64,000 bases of DNA, from assembly GCA_035610365.1 (NCBI GenBank), contig CM069432.1, positions 14,322,001 to 14,386,000 of the forward strand, written 5' to 3'. The DNA is from Aquatica leii (taxonomy: Eukaryota; Arthropoda; Insecta; Coleoptera; Lampyridae). The position numbers and the translations under genes were made by a program. Each line of letters begins with the position of its first letter. The stretch's first letter is position 1. This document shows, piece after piece, positions 22,354-33,502 of this stretch. The notes beneath the pieces were generated by a model that did no database searches, was not told where the DNA came from, and saw only the letters and a list, made by a program, of their open reading frames with translations.

Positions 22354-22499
22354 ATAAAAACAGTTTAGAGTGATTTTTATTGCCCCTCCTAAAGAAGATA
22401 CAAATATATAACTAACTATCATTGTTTATGTAATTATAGTATTTTGTGAATATGCCTCGAAGATTACACCATAAATCATTTTATGTAAATAAATTCTCA

Positions 22500-22619
22500 T
22501 AAATCCTGGTAAATCACAGAAAATCTTGATAAATCACTCTAAATCACGATAAATCCTTCTAAATCACGATTAATTCCTCTAAATCACCATAAATCTTTAT
22601 ATATCCTTCTAAATCCTCG
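22500..22619. repeat. 10-bp tandem repeat TAAATCNNNN, 12 units
   Basis: Twelve successive 10-bp blocks start with TAAATC or a one/two-base variant, with the last four bases changing (CTGG, ACAG, TTGA, ACTC, ACGA, CTTC and so on). The phase stays exactly 10 throughout. It is directly right of the Penelope block. It does not encode a recognisable peptide. Confidence 0.85.
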
Positions 22620-22629
22620 GAACTAATAA

Positions 22630-23212
22630 ACAGCTTTTTTGTGTAATGTGTATCTAGATATCCGTTAAGACCTAAAATCGGCTAAAACTTGTTATACGTA
22701 TTCTTCAAACTGAAGATTAAAATGACGCATTATTTTTTCCTGCTCTGACTTTTGATTGAATATTTCAGTTAAAACTATTTAGTTCTAGCAAACACATAGT
22801 TCTGTAGTTTTACGTTACCACTCAATAAATAATACTAATGTGTATTATTAAAAAAAACAAATAGCAATCAACTCACTAGATGCCACAAACGGCCCAAACT
22901 CCTTTAGTGAATCATACTTCTCACAAGTTAAAACTATAGTTCTAAGTACGGTTATAACCAAGATTTTAACTAATTCCAACGGTAATCTGACATTAATACT
23001 ATCTGGAAACGAAAAATTGCTGGTAACTGGAAAGGGTGTTACGGTATTTTTTACGGGATATTATCACTAATGAAACTAAACTTTAAAGAATGTATTTATT
23101 TTTTAGTAGGGACAATAGTAAAATCGAGAGTAAAATATAAACGCTAACAATTGAACTTTTTGTTAGAGAACGCAATATTAATCTGCTCAAATTCATCAAT
23201 TTGGAAATTTTT
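22630..23212. other. AT-rich sequence, no gene seen
   Basis: No coding or repeat signal that I recognise; it holds the sequence 3' of the minus-strand gene that ends at 23213. Confidence 0.4.
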
Positions 23213-26200
23213 TTAAGAATCTTCCCTAAAGGATATAGGCTCAAAAATTATGTACTGCTTTTCTACAATAGTAGTGTCTTCTTTCAGCTGCCATTTAAAT
23301 TCATATTTACTTTCTCGCTTATCTTTTTTGCTCTGCTTCAAAAATGTCTTTTCGACAATTGGGCTATCACCAACACAATCAATTTTTACAATTTTTCCAA
23401 TGAACCAGATTTCATCATAATAGACTGCATAGAACTTATTCATCTCTACTAAGATTGATACAGCAGAACTGTTAGGATATATTCACTTTGCTCAATTTCT
23501 TCGTCAGTCTCTTTAATTTCATTTTCAAAATCGGATGCAGAGAACGTTTCTGTATCTGTACTATCGTTATATTTAACCATTGTGTCATCTGCAGAGGAAT
23601 TCGAACTGTCCGATTGAACACACGTATACTTTACGACTTCTTCTTCTTTACTTTTTCTATTTTTGTACTTCCTTTTACACTTTGATGTTCTTTGTGGGGT
23701 TTTCTGTTGAGTTTCGGCCAATACTTTATAATTCTCGGGCTTTTTAGTACTTTTTGAAAGAAACCGCTTTAATCTGTCTGTACTGATCCTGTTTTTAGTT
23801 TCCTCTAGAATCCAACAGAAAGAAGACTTTTTAGTAACCTTTGATTTACTACCAACAGTGACTCGGACATATGGACCTTCTTCAATTATTTCATCTGCCA
23901 TTTTAACATTATAGCTTCTCATAATTAAATCATCAATAATTCCAGCAGATGATATATCAGATAAATCTTTACGCTTGTCACTGTTTGTATCAATCAAATC
24001 ATTATCATCAGTTTCTTCTATTGGTAAAGATGTAAAATTTTGGAGTCGATTAGCATCGATTGAATTACCGTTGCTTGTGTCAACTATCCTGTCGTCTATT
24101 AACACGTCTTCTTCATCTTCCAGACTTTTTATTAGTAGAATTGCCGTATAACATGCACCATGATCTTTGACAATAATGCCGAGTTCACGTGTACTCTTTA
24201 GTACATCTTCTAGCGCATTCTCTACTGCTTCGTTTATCATAGCAACTCTTTTAGATCTAGAGTTGGATTTAGCGTCATTTTCATTTCTCTTTTTTCCTCC
24301 CTTGGAAATGCAATTACTTCTTTCAGATCCTGCATAATATTATTGATAGTTCTAATTCTATCTAAACGTTTTATGATATCTTTAATACTGAAATTAATTA
24401 TCGTTGAATACGTTAAAGTCATTGATCTCGTGGTTCTAAATATGTGTTCACAATTTTGAATACTAAAAAAGACGGGCAGAAACATGTCGCTTGATAGGAG
24501 TGGATTATCCCGAATAGTTAAGATAATATTAATTAGAGAATGCGCATTGACTTCTAAACAAACATAACAGTTTGATGAAATAAAATTCTCTCCAATTTTG
24601 TGTTTATTGGTTGTTAAACATTGTCGCCAAATTTTACAAAAAAACACAGTACCAAATTGAGTAAATTCTAGTTCTGACATCCAAATTTAGGTCTAAATAC
24701 GAATTTATGGCTAGACGCATTAGTTTCAAAAAAGCGACAGTACCTGCCATTATCTGGATCCTACTCTAGAAGTCTAATTACATCAACTGAACATATTTTG
24801 TCCGCGGCGTCAAAATTCATCTTATCTTCTAATTTTAAATCGGATATTGTTAAGGAGTGCTTGTCTTTAGATTGTTCTGTAATTAGTTGCTTCAAATGTT
24901 TAGACGTTGCAAAGATATTTCCAATTTTTAACGTAATTTTAGAGTGAAGGAGTCTAGTTCGTAACTTAGTAGCTATGTGCACGGTGTCTTGAACATAGGA
25001 AGTGCAATCTTCTGCATCGTAACTAGCTTGGAACCATTTCCATTCTGGTCGTGATGAGCCCCCCGCACAACGCAACTGAGCAGCTTGCTTCAATTTAATT
25101 TGTTGCCACCTTTTCATAACAGCATCCGCAGTAAATCGGTTATTCGTGCCAAAAATTGAAAGACAATATCCTGGTGCAGATGGCGATAATGGTTGGGCCA
25201 TTACAACGTAGGCAAAATTTGATCTGATACCATTTTGAAAGTGGTCCTGTATTCTTTTCGCAGAAGTTGCTAAAAATGAGTCTGTGACAGGCATGCTGTT
25301 GACTAATGGCATAGTAAATCCTATTAGTTTATTAGTCTTAGAATCATATTCAATCTTACTGCTCACTCTTGTTGCATCTTCGCTGATCCACAGAACCTTT
25401 GGTAAATTTCTCTGCTCCATAAATGTACAAACTCCATCAAAGTCGAAGAAACCTTCATCTGTTTTAAAAGTTTTTTTTTCAACAAATTTATTTATGCAAC
25501 TTAAGGATGGTAAAGTGTTTCTCATATTTTCGTAGAGCGTTTCATACAGCAACCTCCCGCCTATGTAAAATAAATATAACAAGAACCATTTAATTGTGTC
25601 GTTATAAGTGTTTCTGTACTTTGACTTGTTTGAGTTTGAGATCAAACAACCAGCTCAAAAGTTGACTTTATGAGTTGGTATCATCCTTATTAATAGTTTT
25701 TGGTAAGTTCAGCAAGGCATTCTGCAATTGCAATCTAATTTCATCGTTCTCCTCAATGATGGTTTTTGTGAGCATGCTAACCTCCTCAATAACAGCAAAG
25801 TATGAAGTGATAGAAGTTTGATTTTTTATTTGATTCAGTCGTTTTCGTTTAGTTCTTTCTAATCTTTGATACTTCGCAGTCGACCATTTCGATGGAGTTG
25901 ATTGAATCATATTTAAGGTGGTAGGTGACTCTCTAAGCGAATTCTCTTTTTGGTTATCATGGAGAGTATCATGAATCTGCCTTACGACCTCTGAATTGCC
26001 TTTACATATATTTGTGTAACCTTCTTAAACTACTTAGTTGGATAAAATATTTATTTTTGGCTCAATTTGAGAAGATTTCATACACGAAGCTTCGAAAGGT
26101 TCTCCCAAAGGCTCTCCACTAGGTTCTCCAATAACTGTTGAAGTAAAAATTACATTCTCGGGTTCTTCCAAAAATTCCTCTAACTTTTCATCTTCTATGA

Positions 26201-27090
26201 GCTTATTATCGTCTATACTTTTTCTCGAGCTTTTTCTTTTAAAGTAGGTAGTTAACAGTTTTTGTTCATTCGATTTTGATTTGATTTTTCCCTTACAACA
26301 TGACGTCGATTCTTCGTTTAATCTTCTCTTTTCCGAGGTATTTTCCTTGTACTGCAGAGGACTAAGTTGTTGTCTCAAGTGTGTCATTAAATGTTTATGG
26401 AAATTTCCGAACACCCATCTGGGAGCTAAGTTTTCTTTTCGAGGAACTTTTAAAATTTTATGCGAAGTCTTGCAAAAGCATCGCATTATGCAACATAATT
26501 CATTTCTCTGGTCATATTTTGTTTAAAATATAATTTGTGTATAGTATTCTTTCAACTTCCTCCACTCATCAGCATTTGAACATTTTCCTTTTAACCAGTG
26601 TTTGACAGTGATTGAAACTTGTCGATTCTCATTCATGAAGTTTATAGCTTTATTCTGACAATTACCTGAAAGTTAAATTGACGTTATGTATCTAAATCCC
26701 AATTTAAATACAAATGTGAATAAAAAAAGACTAAAAGTGACAGTACCTTCACCACTTTGATCTTTTGTTTGAAGTGTAACTGACTTTTCCAAATCTTCGC
26801 GGCTAGTTGATGGGCTGTGAATTCTAGATTCCCAAGTAGATTCTACAACTTTATTTTTATAATAGTATTTGTTTTTGAAGAAATCTGTTATGAGTGATAT
26901 AGTCTTTTTCTGCCCTGGTACAAACTTGAAATGGTCGGTTTTTTAGTGGAATAACCCATAGTAGAATGCATAATCTTTTGGGTCAATAACCGAGAAAGCT
27001 GTTTCTCGCATAAAGAGCTCCATATCAAGAACATCTTGATCGCAAAGTTTTCCAAGTACAAGTGGATTATTAAAACCGTTAAATAACAGA
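23213..27090 (-). pseudogene. Decayed intron-containing gene of an unidentified repeated family
   Basis: Reading leftward: an exon from about 27090 (NNPLVLGKLCDQ, ETAFSVIDPKDYAFYYG, one stop) to 26747; an 81-bp GT-AG intron (26666-26746); then GNCQNKAINFMN, KHWLKGKCSNADEW and a Cys/His-rich stretch with HKHLMTHL near 26400 (zinc-finger-like). The large central part at 24761-25645 has IGGRLLYETL, LPKVLWISEDATR, VTDSFLATSAKRI, AYVVMAQPL and IFGTNNRFTAD. A second 70-bp intron is at 24674-24743; after it RIYSIWYCVFF and GENFISSNCYVCLEVNAH follow. The acidic tail ends with YAVYYDEIWFIGKI. At least four frame breaks and stops show decay. I recall similar unnamed proteins repeated in insect and cnidarian genomes but cannot give a function; a DNA-transposon origin is plausible, not shown. 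No terminal repeats were found. Confidence 0.6.
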
Positions 27091-27338
27091 ATTTTTTATC
27101 ATGGGCAAAATTTTAAATTCAAATCTGTTGTAAACTAAATGTTGCATTCGGTTTACGTTTTAAAAGCTTCGTTCTTGAACTGATACTAAATGATCGATAC
27201 ATGTATGATTTTTTTGTTTCAATAATGAACTAAAACAATTCTTTCAATAATATAATAATACATTTTCGAATGCACGTTTCAAATTTTATTGCACAATAAA
27301 TATTTTTAAATACAATATCACATTGAGTTTTTTACATA

Positions 27339-27822
27339 TTACAACTTTCCTGGATGTGGTCTTTTCGCGGAAGCCTCGAAAACTGCATCAGTTACTGTTG
27401 GGTAGCAACTTTTAACCGCATCTGTAACATAGAAATAAATATTTCATTTATATACATACATAATCATAGAGTTACACAAAATTAACTACATTTTTTTAAT
27501 CAAAAACAACACAAACTTAATATAAATATCACTTTAGCAATCATTAGAAAGTTATAAAAACACTGTGAATACCTTTAGCTGTACATAATCGTATAGAAAA
27601 CTTGAAGAATTGAACTGTAATTATAAATCCTAAAGTATCATCAGATTTACGCAATAATCTACCTTAACGCAACCATGTGTGTTAATTTACATTTTTTTAT
27701 ACAAATTAAAACATAATACATAAAGAACAGAAATGATAATAATATCGATTACATTTATGGATTATAATAAAATGTTTCGACTTACCGTTTATTGTTCCAT
27801 TTCGTAATTGTACACACAGCAT
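27339..27822 (-). CDS. Possible spliced 39-residue ORF with poly(A) signal
   Basis: Exon 1 (27786-27822) starts ATG CTG TGT GTA and ends at a strong donor, CG|GTAAGT. Exon 2 (27339-27421) follows an acceptor TTCTATGTTACAG and ends in TAA. The 37 + 83 nt join to exactly 40 codons, including MLCVQLRNGTIN and the C-terminal AKRPHPGKL. The TAA codon two codons upstream of the ATG fixes the start. AATAAA lies about 50 nt after the stop (27285-27290, minus strand). The peptide resembles nothing I know; the intron is 364 bp. The splice signals are good, but coding status of so short a frame is uncertain. Confidence 0.35.
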
Positions 27823-29753
27823 CACTTATCAAACTGCAACCGAACAAGTGAAAAGATATCAATTTGCAGCGCAAGCGTTGACGACATTAATCAAAAGTAT
27901 AGCAACGACTAATGCTGACTAATCATAAAGTATTCGTTTTTCCTAGAACGATTCCGCTGTGTTAATAATTCAATCTTATTTAATCGATCTTCAAACAATT
28001 CTAGTTATTCAAAAAATATTCGGTTTTAATAAATCAGTTTTTAGACGGTTGCTGATTATGGGATAAAAATTGCAAGTGCTGAAACGGTTTAAAACTGATT
28101 GTGAAAAATCGGAACTCTTTCAATTTATTCACTGTCAGTTACATGTAAATGATATAAAAATGGAACTAACACGAAACAACGTAATGAAACAATTGTTTTA
28201 ATTTTGTGACTGCAACAGTTTCAATCCGTGTTTACTGGGTGTATACCAGTTGAGAGTCGTTAAACTTTAAAACGTAGCCAAAATTAAAGTTTGGTAAATA
28301 CACATCGATGAATGTAAGCTTACACGCAAGTTTTGAGAGAAAGATTATTAAAGTAGCTGATATCCAGCTACCTGCGATAAGAAACTTAGGTTTGGGATAT
28401 AATTTTGTACTCAATTAAACGCTAAGCTAATTTGAGGTTGTTCGATAAGAAAAAATACAACATATTAAATTTTATTTAAAAAAACAATTTTAACAATAGT
28501 TGGCGTTGTGCTATTGTAGATCTCAGAAGTATTCATGTTTTAGTGTTTTAAAAAAATTGATGGCCGATTCCAGATTGTAAATACTTAAAAATGAATGTTA
28601 TTTGGCAACAATATGCTATATAAACAGTTAAAAAATATATATTAGAACATAGAGAAAAAAACTAAAAGAAATTAGCATTAAAATTTGCAAAATATGCGTG
28701 AGGAATAAAAAATTTTAATTTTTAAATACTAAAAGTTTAGGTGTTTTGTATTGTTAATGTAATTTATGTCGCACTTGCATACCAATTCGTAAGAATTCAA
28801 TAAATCGCTCTAACTGTTTTAAGTGGTTATTTTACCAGTTCTTTATGTAACAGATATTTTCAATTCTTGTCATAATAATGTTGAAATGGGTGAATGGCTA
28901 CGTATCCTACTTTCTTTGCGCTATTTTGCTATTATGTATTTTTTGTTAACGTTTATTTTTTCGATAGAAAGTTATGGTATTATATTTTTTACGGACAATC
29001 TGTTTTAGACGTTTTTTAAATTAGCTAAGAAAATTGTGTTTTTAAATTTGTTCTTATATTAATGCTTCAATATTTTGTACTAACAAAATCTATTCTACAA
29101 TAATTTTTCATTACATTCCAAATGACGCCTTTATTATGAAACCGCTATTAAATGTGCATCGTTGCCACTACAGGTATGTATAATAAAGATTTCTATCTCA
29201 AACACATGCTAACGTTAACTTAATCGTTGTAAAGATATTTTGCTGTATACGGTTTTTTACCCAAAACCATAAACAGCAACCGATACTGCAAAACTCCCGA
29301 AGAAATGTGTAGTCGTTAAACGAACGTTATTTCTGCATGAGGAATTATAAAATAAATAACGCAAAAAAGTTTTATTAGTTCGAATGCAGTTTGTATGTAA
29401 ATTTACTACATTTGTTCATAAATATTTATTGTTCCAAATTCGTAATCGTTAGTTTATTGTAAAATTAAAAAGAAATTTTATGTTTAGGTTTTGGTAATTA
29501 GAATTATATTCAAACTTCAAACTAAAACCTTACTATACGTAAGTAGTTTGACTTATGCTTATATAAACATTGTATTAAATCTTACACTAAATTAATACAA
29601 ATTTCAACAAATTCTACTAAAAAAGTTTTTTTCGGTACCTTTTACACCAAACTTTCTTAATTTTTTAAAGAAATTAAGTAAAGATTTCTTTTTCTAATGA
29701 AATATCTCTTCGGAATATTTTTTCTTGTAATATTCTCAATAATAATAACAATT
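27823..29753. other. AT-rich sequence, no gene seen
   Basis: Only short hydrophobic frames (28232-28414 minus, 28823-29008 plus), neither with recognisable motifs. A pyrimidine-rich acceptor-like TTCGGTTGCAG on the minus strand near 27834 could precede the spliced small ORF. Confidence 0.4.
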
Positions 29754-29867
29754 TAAATAAAAGTGGAGTTTACAAATTAATTCGTTCTTGTAAAAAAAAT
29801 TATATTGGTATGACACAAAGATCTTTTCAAACTAGACTTAATAAACATCTTAGATATTTAAAAATGA
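29754..29867 (+). pseudogene. GIY-YIG nuclease fragment, Penelope-like remnant
   Basis: A short plus-strand frame reads SGVYKLIRSCKKNYIGMT followed by QRSFQTRLNKHLRYLK. GVY...YIG with the following Arg is the core of a GIY-YIG nuclease as found at the C terminus of Penelope proteins. It differs from the domain of the two copies at 14-22 kb, so it is a different family. It is cut at 29866 by the copia LTR. Confidence 0.7.
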
Positions 29868-30076
29868 TAAATATTAAATTCAGTTTAATATTTGTTGGTT
29901 TATTTTTAATCACAATTACAAAATAAAACATGTCACTTTTTTTTTTATTTTTATATATGACAACTAAACTGTTATCAAGAAAACAGAAAATCATGGCAAC
30001 GTAAGTAAATAAATAGTTTTAATTAAACAGTGTAGATGGCATCAAAGTGCTATAATTTGAAATTAGTCACTTAACA
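29866..30076 (-). repeat. copia 3' LTR
   Basis: On the minus strand it begins TGTTAAGTGACTAA after the purine tract and ends TTTAATATTTATCA, 211 bp, TG...CA. Its end recurs at 33503-33519 next to the primer-binding site, which fixes the LTR boundary. Confidence 0.85.
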
Positions 30077-30098
30077 CGCCCCTCTCAAATTTTGCGCT

Positions 30099-33000
30099 TT
30101 AACAGATTTTTAATCTTATGGCATCAACATGACGATAATGTACAAGTTCTGGAAGTGGCTTCGTAAGAATGTCAGCTTGCATTATTGTTGTTGGAACATG
30201 CTTCAATTTTATCTCATTATTTTTAACCAACTGACGAACAAAATGATATCTTGTAACAATAGGCTTAGTACGTGAGTGACGTAACATTTTTTGCAATGTA
30301 CTTTGCTCCACGATTATCAGTTCCAAGATCTATCATTAATAAATCATTTAATTTCAATTCTAGCATTAAATTTCGTAAATATAATGCTTTGCGAGATGTT
30401 TCTGATAGAGCTACATATTCTGACTCCGTTGATGAGATTGCGACTGATTGTTGTTTCTTTGAACGCCATGATATTGCAGCTCCACTTAATATAAATACAT
30501 ATCCTATACATGAAATTCGGTCGTTCTCATCATTAGCATGATCAGCATCAGAATATCCTTGGATTCCAAATTTCTCCATTAATTTGATTGATTTCGATTC
30601 CTAAACAATGTCGTGCTAAACCAAGGTCTTTTATCTCAAATCTCTTTGCAAGTCCAACTCTAATTCTCTCAACTTCTTGCTTATTTCTTGATATATATAA
30701 ATATAAGATATCGTCGACATATACGACCAAAATTGTATATTGATCCTCTCTTATGTTGTAATAAAAACAGGTATCACTAGCTGCTGGAGTTAATCTTAGA
30801 CTTTCTAATTCTTCATTCAATATTTTATTCCATTGATAACCAGCTTGTCGTAAACCATACAATCTTTTTTTAAGTTTGCAAACCTTATTATTTTGGGATA
30901 ATGTTTGAAACATCTTATAAGCATTTTTTCCTAAATTACTAGCTTTGTCATCTTTTTTAATAATTTATTTTAACGCTTCTTTAATATACTCTGGCAGTTT
31001 CATAAATATCTCTTCTTCCAAATATCCATTCAAATAATCTGATACAACATCCATTTGGAAAACTGGCAAATTTTCTCGCACAGCCAATGCCATCAAAAGT
31101 CTGATAGAGTCCAACCTTGTTACCGGTGCAAAAGTATCAGTGAAATCTATTCCTTGTCGTTGTGTAAATCCACGAGCAACAACTCGAGCATTCCTCCGTT
31201 CAAGTGTTCCATCAGGTTTGAATGTGTTCCTTAGAACAGTTTTACAAGTGACAACATTTCTATCATTTGGCCGTTCAACTATTTCCCACGTGTTATTTTT
31301 AATCAAACTATGAATCTCTTCAGTAATAGCTTCCATCCATTTAGTTGCTTCGTCTCTAGTCATTGCTTCCTTTAATATTATATCGGCAAAATTTACTTCT
31401 TCAATTGTTTCATTTTCATTTTCTGACGCATCAACATATATTTCATCGTCACTTAAATTTTCTTGAATTTCATCTTCATCATTATATTCCTCTTGGTCTT
31501 CATTCATATTTGCTGTTTGTCCAGTGTTGTAGATTTTTCGTGGTCTTCCTCTTCTGCCTGATTTTTCTATCCGTGGTCTTCCTGGTTTTTGATGTAAAAT
31601 TTGTCTTGGTACGCAATCTTCGTTTATTAGATCATTTTTAAAATCTTCATTTTCATTTTGAGCTTTAATTGGTATATGAAAGCATTCAATATTTTCTTCA
31701 TTTTTATCAGAAACTTTATCTTCTTTTACTTTATTTAAAAATTGATTTTCCAGGATTTGTACATCTCTTGCAAGAATAACCTTTTTTTCAATTGGAATCC
31801 ATATTCGATAAGCTTTTGATTCTTCTGAATAACCAACTAGAATACCTTTTGAACACGGATCAAACATTGATTTTCTTTGTTGTTTTTTTAAGACGAACGT
31901 TTTTGCTCCGAAAACTTTTAAATTACTGAAATCAGGTACTTCCTTGTTACAGATTTCAAATGGAGAATGATTATCTAAGCTAGATGTTGGACACCTATTT
32001 CTTAAATAATTTGAAGTAGCCACCGCCTCAGCCCAGAATTCATGACTCAATCCGGATTGAATTAAAAGACATTGTGCCATTTCAATTAATGTCCTGTTTT
32101 TCCGCTCTGCTACTCCGTTTTGCTGTGGTGTATAGGAAACAGTTAGACGTCGAGATATACCATTTTTCTTCAGAAATTCGTTAAACTCTTTATTACAATA
32201 TTCTGTTCCATTATCGGACATCAACCATTTAATTTTACAATTTGTCTGGGTTTCAACACGTGCTTCATATTCTTTGAAAGCTTGAAAAACACCACTTTTG
32301 TCATGTAAAAATCGAACTTCACACCATCGTGTGCTATCATCAATGAATGTTACAAAATACCGAGCACGTCCCAATGATTCTACTCTTGACGGTCCTTAAA
32401 CATCAGTGTGTATCAATTCTAATTTCTTTGTGCATTCTTCAGACTTCTAAGGAAACGGCAATGCAGTCATTTTTCCTTGTAAACAAGTATCACACGGTTT
32501 CAATTTCTTTTCTTCATTAATCTTAATTCTAACAGCTAATCATTTTCTGGAAATTTCTAACAAATCTTCTCTATTCAAATAACCTAGACGATGATGCCAT
32601 AACTTTAAACTGTCTGAATTATTTACTGCCGCTTTTGCTTGCTCTTCACTGCCACAAACATAATATAAATTTTCAATTCTTTGCGCAACAGATAACAGAT
32701 TAGTTCTTATCTTATCTGTAGTAAAAACACGAGCAGTTCCTTTGGCTACAATTTCAGTTTGTACATCACTGGCTAATAAAACATTTCGATTTGTTGACGT
32801 CATTTTAATAAAGTCTGCTTCATTATTACACATATGAGATGTGCATCCACTATCTAAACACCATCGATTATCACTTGATACTTGCTTCGTATGAAGAGCT
32901 TCTTCCGTTACTTGAAATGCATCTTCGACTTGAACCTTAACTTTTGATGAATATTCTTGTTTATTATTATTTAATTTATCTGGACAATCAGCTGCTTTGT

Positions 33001-33455
33001 GTCCAACTTTATTACGATGAAACAATTATACTTGAATGGCTTACTAAAATTACCATTGTTTTTGCGTATACTTGATAAACACTACGTTGATATCCACTGC
33101 CTTGATATCCACCTCTTTGATAACCACTTACTTGACTTTTACTTCCTTGACTTCCACTACTTTAATACTGTTTAAAATTTTTAACTAACATAACCTCTGT
33201 ATTTTCCGTATCACGTTGACTTTGAGCATCATACTTTTCAATAACTTTTTCTCGAAATATATCTGGCTTAGGGAATTCATTTTGAGACTCCATAACACAT
33301 CTAAACATTTCAAATCTTGAAAACTCGGGTTTTGGTTTCTTGCCATTTACATATCCCCATGTGCTATTTTTTACCATTACAGCTTCAATTTGCATAGCCC
33401 ATGTATCATAGTTTCCCTTCGTAAGAGGCTTGATTGTACTTGATGACAAAGTCAT
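30099..33455 (-). pseudogene. copia Gag-Pol polyprotein, broken
   Basis: Gag starts at 33455 with MTLSSSTIKPLTKGNYDTWA, the usual copia Gag opening (LxGxNYxxW). Protease motif WCLDSGCTSHMCN is near 32880. Integrase: HHRLGYLN (zinc-binding) near 32580, then IKWLMSDNGTEY, SYTPQQNGVAERKNRTL and FWAEAV between 32374 and 32000. RT: VTRLDSIRLLMALA and VFQMDVVSDYLNG (usually AFLNG), then YGLRQAGYQWN and the catalytic YVDD near 30720. RNase H: GYSDADHAND, GAAISWRSKKQ, SSTESEY, then TRYHFVRQLV and ADILTKPLP at 30099-30326. Several frameshifts are present, and about 100 residues between RT and RNase H are deleted at 30580. The element cannot move by itself. Confidence 0.92.
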
Positions 33456-33488
33456 ATCTTTTTTTTTTAATTTAATTTTTACAGCGTT

Positions 33489-33502
33489 CTGGGCCCATAA
33501 CC
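33489..33502 (-). promoter_or_regulatory. copia primer-binding site
   Basis: GGTTATGGGCCCAG on the minus strand directly follows the LTR end. It matches the initiator-methionine tRNA-derived primer site known for Drosophila copia. Confidence 0.8.

Larger units (their letters stand above)
20724..22417 (+). mobile_element. Penelope-like element, copy 2 (5'-truncated, inverted to copy 1)
   Basis: The sequence matches copy 1 in reverse orientation from TTTGTTCACC (20724) to the end of the 3' untranslated region (22417). It begins within the RT domain, so it is shorter at its 5' side than copy 1. In the shared coding part I see three residue differences (Arg/Lys, Ser/Thr, Leu/Pro). Hammerhead-like motif at 22315-22353. 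The 12-bp repeat begins right at its end. Confidence 0.85.
13929..22429. repeat. 12-bp direct repeat bracketing the Penelope/gypsy/Penelope block
   Basis: ATCATTGTTTAT occurs at 13929-13940 and 22418-22429. The right copy lies immediately at the 3' end of Penelope copy 2; the left copy lies 37 bp beyond the part of copy 1 that is shared with copy 2. Its length fits the variable target duplications known for Penelope-like elements, so the bracket may mark one insertion event. Confidence 0.5.
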
